This document shows positions 47,675-56,354 of a stretch of 64,000 bases of DNA, piece after piece. This DNA is from Porogramme epimiltina (Eukaryota; Basidiomycota; Agaricomycetes; Polyporales; Polyporaceae), in contig FTLJ01000689.1 in assembly GCA_900155495.1 (NCBI GenBank), forward strand, positions 57,814-121,813, written 5' to 3'. The notes under the pieces are model-generated. The model saw only the letters and a list, made by a program, of their open reading frames with translations, was not told the DNA's origin and made no database searches. Numbering within the stretch: position 1 is the first letter of the stretch; each line of letters opens with the position of its first letter. The translations under genes and the position numbers were made by a program.

Positions 47675-48892
47675 CTAGACATCCTCTTCGGAACGACCTT
47701 TCTCTGGGAAGAATACAGGGATGAACGCCATACCAGCGCCGTGCTGGATGCTCTCCACCTCCACCAGTGTCTGCATGTCCTTATCGGCTTGCACTATCCG
47801 AGTCTTCCTCTCCGCAATCTTGAAGCCGAGCGCCGCCGCGCTGCGCTGTGCGCGTGCGGAGTACGCCGCGTGGGCGAAACCAGGTGTCCACACACCGACA
47901 AGGCACCACGCATCGGAGGCTGTGAGGCGGGAGAATCCAACAGACAGGGCGCACGCGGCGAGGATGAGGAGGGGGGCGCCGATGAGATGCGCCCCCCAAG
48001 CCCAACGGGTTGGCGGTGGCTCCCGGCCCTCAGCGAGGTCTTCGAGCTTCGTGGTTCCCGCATCACTGATTACCACCATCGCATCTGTAGCTTTCGTCCC
48101 GGTTGTAATGCAGAGGACTTCGCGGTTGCCGTATGGGATGGTACGTGCGGACCTCAACTTCTTGTATAGGGCACAGCGGCGGAGCTCCCAAAGAAGCAAC
48201 CCCGTGAGGGTGTCTATCACAACGATGGCGAGGATAGTGGTCGACGCAAGCCCGACATGGACAGCGGTGGCCGCGACAATGATTTGGATCAAGATGGTGT
48301 AGATGGCGGACTGGGCGACGACGTCAGTTGCCATGCCCTGGATCTCGGGATATTTGGAGATGTAGAGGAGTGTGACGCAAAGCCCGCGATGGCGGCGGCC
48401 AAGCTTGGAGTGGTCTGTGTATGTCCGGAATAGAAGTTCGAGCACCGGAGAGAGGTTGGCGTGCGTGCTGCCAGACCGCGCGTTAATGACGATACATGGC
48501 TGGTTTATGGCCGTCTGCTTTGTTGCCGCACTGGGAATGATATACCGGGCTAAGAGTGGCAAGAGGGTGGAGGAAAGAGCGGGAGTTGGTATGGAATACG
48601 CCCAACCGGCACAGTCTCCCATGGTAGCCAAGAAGATAGGGATGACAACCAGGGGATGCAGGCTAGTAGAAGACATGGCCATGTATCCTAGGCCAGGGAT
48701 GATTGTGGCAAATGGTAGGAGACAGACCGTTGAGGTTACCACCTCGGGTGTGAAGGCTGGGAAAGGGCGAATAGATGGAGCTTTGAAGATGGGGATCCAT
48801 CGGCACTGGTGCAGGGACGTATATATGCAGACATATGGAGGGATGAAGGGGAGTAGGGTGGGTTGGGAAGCGTCGTGAGCCTTTATACTCAC
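47675..48892 (-). CDS. Intronless multi-pass membrane protein, unknown
   Basis: An uninterrupted frame of 405 codons in an otherwise intron-rich window. The first ATG in frame is at 48682, giving 335 residues; the open frame begins at 48892, where GTGAGT looks like a splice donor, so the start is uncertain. Predicted helices include LVVIPIFLATMGDCAGWAY, LLPLLARYIIPSA, AIYTILIQIIVAATAVHVGL, TTILAIVVIDTLTGLLLWEL and LIGAPLLILAACALSVGF. The N-terminal and C-terminal parts (GRSEEDV end) are soluble. No enzyme motif is visible. It sits antisense between the orphan 5' segment and WW-like copy 2, exactly where the rest of a WW gene would be expected. The family is unknown to me. The lack of introns could mean retroposition or simple compactness. 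Confidence 0.6.
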   Translation of the reverse strand: MSIKAHDASQPTLLPFIPPYVCIYTSLHQCRWIPIFKAPSIRPFPAFTPEVVTSTVCLLPFATIIPGLGYMAMSSTSLHPLVVIPIFLATMGDCAGWAYSIPTPALSSTLLPLLARYIIPSAATKQTAINQPCIVINARSGSTHANLSPVLELLFRTYTDHSKLGRRHRGLCVTLLYISKYPEIQGMATDVVAQSAIYTILIQIIVAATAVHVGLASTTILAIVVIDTLTGLLLWELRRCALYKKLRSARTIPYGNREVLCITTGTKATDAMVVISDAGTTKLEDLAEGREPPPTRWAWGAHLIGAPLLILAACALSVGFSRLTASDAWCLVGVWTPGFAHAAYSARAQRSAAALGFKIAERKTRIVQADKDMQTLVEVESIQHGAGMAFIPVFFPEKGRSEEDV

Positions 48893-49552
48893 CTGAGCTC
48901 AGGCTAGCGCCCGACTGAAAAGGCAACTACTCGGGGCGCCAAGATAGTACGCCGCATAGAGTTGAGGCAGTACTAGGCTGTCCTTGGCTTTGGGCGCCAA
49001 TCGAAGCATGTCATCATGCCGTGAGGCGGCAGGCCTGAGGTCCCGATTGTGGCTGGGCCGATGAGTGTGAGAACTCTTGTGTCCTGATGTCCTCTGAATC
49101 GATCGTCTTCGACCCAGTTTAGCTCGTCACACTGACTATATGCCGCACATACGCACGGTCCATTGGAGGGACTGAGCGGTGACCTCTGTATGTCGTCAGC
49201 AATCATCCGTGGGTGCCCTCTTTACTCGGTCTATGCTCTCGCCCTCAGGTTTTGAAGAAACAGGACCCTCTCCAAATTCATTTCCACGATGGACGCTCAG
49301 GAAGAGCGAGGCAACGCCGTACTGACAGTCACAGGCGATGTCCTTATGTTCGATGACGCCTTGAGGACGTGTAATCGCCTCGGCAGGTCGTCCAGAATGG
49401 AAGCTTCTTCCCGAAGCCTTCCCACCTCGTGACTGGAGCGAGGCTGTCCTACTAGGTTTCCCTATACTCTCCATAAGCATGTAAGGGGATCCTAGGGTGA
49501 CCCTCTCCCAGCACGACGCCGCTCTTCTCTCCTGTGCCTCCTCAACACTGCT
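48893..49552 (+). repeat. 5' repeat and promoter of WW-like copy 2
   Basis: From about 49020 this is homologous to the segments at 46931-47448 and 55850-56354, with conserved words in the same order, and leads into the ATG at 49553. The first 130 bases are the upstream side of the antisense membrane gene. Confidence 0.55.
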
Positions 49553-52500
49553 ATGGCTGGCGAAGGTGTCGCACCGCCCATCATCCAGGTATTCCCGGGT
49601 ACAGACGTCGTCTGTGGCCAAGGTGGTGCAACGTTTGAAGGCAACACCGCCCACGGTGGTATCGGGCTCAGCTCCTCATCGCCCCCAACCCTTACGACGT
49701 CCAGTCCCACCCCCTCGGGTGCCTCTCTCAGGTTGTCAATTCCTCATGGAGAACATTCCTCTCCTCAACGACGAGAGCCAGTTACGCCATTCCACACCGC
49801 CCATCATCCAGGTATCCCCGGGCGCGGACGTCGCCTGCGGCCAAGGTGGTGCAACGATTGAAGGCAACCCCCCCCCCCCCCCCCCCCCCCACAGTAGTAT
49901 CGAGTTCATCTCATCACCACCAGCTCTTACGACGTCCAGTCCCACTCCCTCGGGTGCCACTCTGTCAATTCCCCCTGAAGAACATTCCTCGCTTCAACGA
50001 CGAGGGCCCGATACGTCGTTCGCCACCACGGTCACTGCAGTACGGTGTGATGGCTCCCCGAGCCCTAGCGCGGGGCTCGATCGCGGCCCTATTCCTGGAG
50101 AACCTATCGTGGACGAGCCTAGTAGTATGTAGGGGTGTAAAGTGTCCGAGTCGAGTAGCTGGGAGGTGCTCATCAAGGAGACGACCGTATATCTTGGCAC
50201 TGCTCCGGTGAGCATGTGGCTGACTGCGAGATATCAACAAGAGCTGCTGTGCGTATCTTCTATGGATCTCATCAATTGACTCCTCTGATCAAGAAACAGT
50301 GACACGACCCCTGAGACGTTTGAAACGATCAACGCATTCAACGATATCCCTATTAGGTCCGCCTTTGGTCTACCGTCTCCGAAACGACCCTAACTATGTA
50401 GCAGAGAGAAGTTTATTGGGTCGGGCTGGCGTCAATACGTTCACCCAGAGGGCTGTCCCTATTTCCGAAACAAGGTGCGCAGCTGTATATGCCTACGGGA
50501 AAAGATGATCTCAGTACAAGCTAATTTCATAGAACTTCTACACCAACGAGTACTTATACGACCCGAAAAAGCTCCTGTTCGTCGAGAGAGCACGCGTGCT
50601 ACTCTTAGAGGAGTTGTCAAAACACGCGGGCTCCATTAATCCTAACGAGGTCGAGGCGGGCTTGCTTATGTACGTCGACGAGGACAACGACGACATAGGA
50701 TGTTATTATCTGTGCAACACGAAGACAGAAGACGTGTTCTACTTGTCCGATGTCAACAAATCTTTCTTCTGCGACACAGTGAACACCCCTATCGTCAGCA
50801 GAAATCATCTCAGTAAGGTCCATGGCAATCTACCCAAGGTGGAATGAAAAATGCGAAGGCTGACGGATCTGGAACAGGTTTAGTAGCGCAGAGGGCGTAC
50901 TGGGAGCACATGTTTATGTTCCCTCATGGTCGTCGTCTCTCGGAAAATAAAATTGAAGGACTATCTGACGAGATTGGATTCAATCTTCTTGGTGAGTGGC
51001 GAAACAAAGCATGTGGATGTGATTTGTGCGTTGACTACGAGTCGTTGACTAGATCGGGAGACCTCCAACACGTCCACCGCACCATACGACCCAGACCTTC
51101 TCCATCGCTTTCAGCATATAATCAAGGACATCCGCACTCACCGTAAGTAGTTGATCTAAGCGTCGCGGAGTTCGAGTTCTCGACATGTATTGTGAATATA
51201 GCGGACCAAGACGTTAGCGCCTATCAAATGGCCGCTTTCGGCGAGTACCTCATTGTGCAGTGACATTTGCTGTTAGATACTGACCGCAGTTGAGAGCAGC
51301 CCGCATGATGACAACGTTTCGTGAGTATTTGGAAGATTTGGTAGAAAGCTTGCACCTCACCACTGTTTTGGCCAGTGGGAGAGAAAGTGATTCGATATTA
51401 CGGAGAGCGCTGCGCGCAACTTGAAGTGGATCAAAGTATACGAATGCCACCCAATACGAGCCATTCATAGTGGTTTACTCTGATCAACTGGGCCCTATTC
51501 TACTGGCCACACGCATACGTGAAACGTTTGAGAAAAATATGGATCGATGATCAAGTTCATTATGGGTATTGGTGTAAATGTATCGGGGAAGCCCGCGATG
51601 ATTGCCAGGCTTCTATCACTCCAGTAGGCTTCTCCTTACGAGTACAATATAGCGATTTCCACTGACAATGCTTGCAGGCTACCGTCGTCCTTACCGCCAA
51701 CGTTGGTTTCCTAGCTATGCAGAGCATCGATACCAATCACACCAATCGCTCGGCAGGGCAGATTGTGAGCTACATGTCTCTATTACTCAGCATCGGGAAT
51801 ATCTTCGCGTGTACGATCCTGGAGCGACAACACCGTATCCCCGGCAATCGATGTGCAAATGACGGAGTAAGTAGATGTATTGTTCGAGCCTGCTGTCTGA
51901 GCTGATACCTTTAATCAGTTGAGATATATAGTCGAACGCGCCCTCAAATTCTGGTCGCGTTGAGCTGCTCTCGAGTCTCTTTAGTATTCCCACGGCACTA
52001 TTCTTATGGTCGTGAGTACACATGGACGCCTCTGTACGGACTTCCTTGAGCTTACACGTTTCCCTCGATAGCTTACTTTCGTTCGCCGGCGCGATAGCAT
52101 GGGATTGCTTCTGCGAGACAAGCACAACAACCAGAGCCCTTATCGGAATTACACTCGGTTTTTCTACCCTCCTTCTTGCCGTTGCGATCTACTACAGTGG
52201 TAGCTGGGGTCCCCCAACAAGGGTCTTGCGGCTGTCGCGCAAGATGTCCCGCTTAGGAAAGACTGTCAGAAAACCCCACGAAGTGCTGCCGTGAAGGTCC
52301 GCGCGTTGTCGAGGCATCTCACCGCCAAAGCTCGCACATATTCGTTCAGTGCTCGCGCGAAGCCCCGCTCGTACTCGCTCGACCCGGCCCGTCGTAACCC
52401 ATTCGTGTGGTCTAGGATGAGCTCTAACGATTCAATGCCTACCTCCCGAGAGCTTATACCCCCAACTCCGCCACCGGCACATCTTCCTCGGACAATGTCA

Positions 52501-52683
52501 CGGAGGAAAGCGTTGTTGATGCCATTCATTCTATCTACTGCTCCCACCGCCGCCCCGGACTCACAGCGTTCCCCTATTTCCCCTTCGACCCATGTCCAGG
52601 AGCTCCTCCCCCTTCCCGCCGTATCTTATCCTCCTGTGACTCACACACCGGATCTAACGCCAAGCTCGCCGCCTGTGACATGA
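49553..52683 (+). pseudogene. WW-like membrane protein, copy 2, probably disabled
   Basis: Homologous to copy 1 through all exons: MWLTARYQQELL, INAFNDIPIR, GSGWRQYVHPEGCPYFRNK, LLMYVDEDNDDIGCYYLC, MFPHGRRLSENKI, GEKVIRYYGERCAQL, VVLTANVGFLAMQSIDT, IVSYMSLLLSIGNIFACT and LLSFAGAIAWDCFCET, ending SSPPVT-stop at 52683. There are three problems. The N-terminal exon contains a 223-bp tandem duplication (49572-49794 against 49795 on) whose length is not a multiple of three. A TAG at 50130-50132 interrupts the frame just after DEPSSM. A missing base at an A4 run (52270-52273) shifts the frame in the tail; with one more A it reads GKTVRKTPRSAAVKVRA. GTATGT at the TAG could be a donor, but the nearest acceptor gives only 37 bp. 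Confidence 0.72.
49572..50017 (+). repeat. Tandem duplication of 223 bp inside WW copy 2
   Basis: Unit 1 is 49572-49794 and unit 2 begins at 49795. Both start CACCGCCCATCATCCAGGTA and contain GTGGTGCAACG and TTACGACGTCCAGTCCCAC. Unit 2 carries a run of 23 C at 49868-49890, absent from unit 1. The two units are in different reading frames. Confidence 0.85.
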
Positions 52684-53131
52684 TTTTCGTAGACAGTTAT
52701 ATGATAGTGGCTGTAGAGTATCTCAACTTGCATGCGTCCTCCCGTTCACGTTGGTACGGCTGGCACGTTACTCACGGGCGATTTGAGCCTGGTTCCGGTA
52801 CTTGATGTAGTAACACAAAGTTACTGATCGTGGTCGCACACCATTTTTCACCCCGCTCGGGCGTCCGAAACCAGTGTGCGATCCTAAATTCCCATGCTGA
52901 CGACATCACCCAACTTGCGAGACGGAACGACCGGAGTCCCCTGCGAATAACAATAACCAAAAAGTCTGAGAGCAGTGAACCCCGACCTTCCATTGAGGTC
53001 GAACCCCAAGCTGCCACCCATCCCCCACGCCTCACCGCCGCCTAAACACCAACGGCGCCTTCTTCCGGCTACAGCAAAGCATCAGCCCGCGCCCCGCGTA
53101 CCAAGAAATCAACCACACAAAAACCCACTCA
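52684..53131. other. Spacer between WW copy 2 and P450 C
   Basis: Convergent 3' ends. No gene is seen. Confidence 0.4.
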
Positions 53132-55045
53132 CTAGGTCGTCAAACTATGCTGGCTCTTCAACAACCTTCCCTTCCTTTCCTCGAACGTCTCCCCCCTAAA
53201 CCGGGGCTCGTCGCGCACCTCGACGCGGTAGCGCGCGACGAGGAGCGAGAGCGCCGCGACGCCCTCCGTCTCCGCGAACCCGCGCCCGATGCACCCGCGC
53301 GAGCCGCCCGAGAAGGGCAGGAACGCGTCGCGCGGGTAGTTCTCTAGGAAGCGCGCGGGCTTGAACGCATGGGGGTCGTCCCAGTAGCGCGCTGTGGGGG
53401 GACACGCGTGGGGCAAGTGGGTACGGGGAGGAAGGGGGAAGAAGAGGGGTGTACGGTTATGGTGCAGGGAGGGGACACAGAGCGTGACGCCGGCGGCGCG
53501 CGGGACGGGAATTGTCGCCTCCTCGCCCGCCGCGTTCGTGACGGTGAAGACGGTGTCCTCTGCGTTGTCCTTGGGGATGTCGACGACGGGCGGGAACCAG
53601 CGCAGCGTCTCGTTGAGGACGCAGTCGCGCGCGTGGGTTGTTAGCAACTGTCACGCGCGGGGCCGTTCGATGCAAGTACGCACGCGAGGGAGTAGGAGAG
53701 CGAGCCGAAGTATTCGTACGTCTGGTGCGCTGTCAGCCGAGCAACCCGCGCACACAAGAGAAGGAGAGGCACGTACGGGTGCGTGGTCGGTGGGGAGGAC
53801 GGAGTTGATGTTCTGGTAGAACTTCTCCTGCTCCTCTGGGTACAGCGTAAGGAGGATGAACGCGTACGCCAGTGTATGCGCGGTAGTCTAGTGGAACCGC
53901 GTCAGAGGGGATGGGGTCATCACGCGGAGGTGCGTACGAACCTCATATCCCGCGGTCAAGAAGAGGAAAACGTTTCCTGCGCGCGCGCTAGATCAGACTA
54001 CGCGCGAACCCCGGGGGAGCGGGCTCACGCACCGATCAGCTTGCTGTCCGTCAGCTTCGACGCGCTGTCGGACTCGTCCTCGTTCGCGTCGAGGAGGTTG
54101 CTGAACAGGTCGTAGCGCAGCTCCTTCGTCTTGGCCGTCCGCCTCGCCTCCACCATCTCGGCGAGATATTTCTACGAGGCTCGTAGTCAGCCCTCCCTAT
54201 ATGCGTGCGCGGAGGAGGGAGGAGGGCTTGAGGGCGTGCCTCTAGCTCGTCGAACGCGTGCATGAACTTCCACGTTGTCGGGGTACCCAGCGGAGCATCC
54301 AACTCGGGAAGATAACGTAGAGGGACAGTCGGTGCGAGACTTCGTGCATCGCGTCCTGCCGATGGAGATCTCGTCAGTCGCACAAGCGACGATATAAGCT
54401 TCAGAAGAGGCTAACCTTGAAGGTCATAGAATGTCCAGGGGGCGCGATCGACTCCTCGTGCCAGAACATCCGCCGCCCGAAGCCCGCAACGCCGATGACG
54501 AGGAGCGTGATCTAGAACGAACGCATATAAGCATCCACATCATGCACTTCACTAGGTCGAAGGACATAAACACCCACCTGGACAGTAACGTCCATGACGT
54601 TGTCCAGCTCGACCACATCCTTGTCCCCCACACGTTCCGGAAAAGGTCCTCGAGGATGAGCAGCGTCTCGTCCCACACCAGCCTGTTATTCTTCTGTGCG
54701 CGCACACGCGTCGCAAGACACGACCTAAGCACGCGCACCCCAGGCGCCACGGAGCAGGTGGCAGGCGCAGGGAAACGCACCTCGGAGAACGCGGGAGCCG
54801 CGATCTTGCGCTGGCGCTCCCACTCGTCACCCCCGGTGACGAGGATGTTGGAGCCGAACACCGTGAGGAGCTCGTACAGGGCGAGCGGCTTCGGGAAGCG
54901 CGCCCGCGCGCCGGCGACTTACTGCCACCGGGCACTGTTGTTTCAACGCTGCCCTGCATCGCACCCGCTCCTGCTCGTGAACGCGCTCACCTTCGTGATC
55001 GCAGGGTCCGCGGTGACCCAGGCGAGTTGTGGTGGAGCAGGACAT
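53132..55045 (-). pseudogene. Cytochrome P450 C, 5' truncated
   Basis: A paralogue of P450 A with matching exon order: WVTADPAITK, RARFPKPLALYELLTVFGSN, GDEWERQRKIAAPAFSE, LVWDETLLILEDLFRN, DLFSNLLDANEDESDSASKL, ILLTLYPEEQEKFYQNI, the ExxR in NETLRWFPPV, and the haem loop FSGGSRGCIGRGFAETEG. It ends QHSLTT-stop at 53132. The two first exons (anchor and DLPGFR part) are absent: homology ends near 55040, where the repeat of 55.03 kb starts. Two other breaks are visible. The exon before RARFPKP would begin with TAA (54919-54921) if spliced as in P450 A. Also, a G5 run (54625-54629) lacks the sixth G needed for WGDKDVVELDN. Its GC content is much higher than P450 A. It lies antisense between WW copies 2 and 3. 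Confidence 0.85.
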
Positions 55046-55849
55046 CAGACGCCCGCCTTGCGGCAAACGCCGGCGGGCTTTCAACATTTCTGGCGCTTGG
55101 TCGGCTCGACTTAAGACCGGCCGAGACACAGATTCGCACTACACAAACACTTCTCTGGCCTCTGGGCTCAGTTTCGGCGAGTCGATGGCCGATATACCAC
55201 AGACACCTTGGAGCATCCCGCAGACACCGAGACCTTCTTCAATATGATCCTCAACCTCGAAAATGCAAGACACGAAGATGCCCCAGCGAACCTCATCGCG
55301 GAGTAGTGGACATTGGACGGTGGACCTCGACGCCAACGCCGAAGAAGCTGCAGGGACTGAAAGCGAGGAAAATGCGCCGATGGAAGAACCGGGCATCGGT
55401 GCTAGTGACAAGTACTGCCCTAGGAGTTGACGAGCCCGACTTGTGCACGTGGACTTGCTCGCAGCTCGCCGTTCGCTGCTGCTGCCCGCACCCTTGCCTC
55501 TATCAAAGCTGAAATAAGCTTCACGAAGCGCCAGTCATGCTACGTTCCGTCCTGCACTCCTTCTTGCTAGTACCCACATCATCTGATGCTGAGGCAAGGA
55601 AGGTGTGTACAACGCGACTCTTCATTACAGGGACATACTAGTGTCTTAACTTCATTTATATTACAGTCGCGCGACTTCGTAACGCTTTCACGAGAATACC
55701 TCCTAGGCGAGACGCTGGAGATCGAGCGTCGGCGTGTAGCACAAGAGGACCCCGGATGGGTTCCGCCGGGACAATGTTGCACTATTCGCTGCTGTATGAT
55801 CGAACAATCATATTTCCTCATATCCTTCGGAGGCTAAAACTAGCGGTTG
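55030..55849 (+). repeat. Diverged repeat, related to 45.6-46.9 kb
   Basis: Counterpart of the repeat at 45640-46930, starting exactly where P450 C is cut off. Exon-like pieces are FRPALLLAS near 55545 and FVTLSREYLLGETLEIERRR near 55690 after an intron-like TTACAG. In-frame stops (TGATGCTGA near 55575) suggest decay. The product is not recognised. Confidence 0.55.
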
Positions 55850-56354
55850 CCAATGAGCGCCGTACCGTAAGGTTCCAGGGCTTAGGGCGATGCGCGTGAG
55901 AACTCGTGTCCTGGTGTGCTCTGAACTGATCGTCTTCGACCCAGATTGGCCCATCACAGTGGCTACATCTCGCCCATGCACATCTTCGCCCATTGGGTTA
56001 TGGGAGGGTCTGGGCGATCCCCACCACCACATAATCATTCGTGAGTGTCATCAGCACACTATCTATGCTCTCTCACCTAGATGTTGAAACGGGCTCTCGT
56101 AATCCACCACCACAATGGACGCCCAAGAAGAGTAAGGCAGCACTGGATTGACAGTCACGGGTGGCATCCATGCTTTCGATAAGGACTTGAGAACGAGCAA
56201 TTACCTCGGTAGGCTGTTCCCATCTGAAGCTTCCCCGAGGAGATCTTCTGCCTCGCGGCAAGGCCGTCTTAGAGTTCCTACTAACACATGTAAAGAGGGT
56301 CCTAGGGTGACCTGTGCCCATCTCTCCCCTGCTCCCCCACCTCCTCGAGCCGCT
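55850..56354 (+). repeat. 5' repeat and promoter of WW-like copy 3
   Basis: Third copy of the segment at 46931 and 49020, with the same word order, and directly followed by the ATG at 56355. Confidence 0.6.

Noticed and set aside
50116..50170. A micro-intron removing the TAG in WW copy 2
   Set aside because: GTATGT at the stop looks like a donor, but the nearest in-phase acceptor leaves only 37 bp, shorter than any other intron here.
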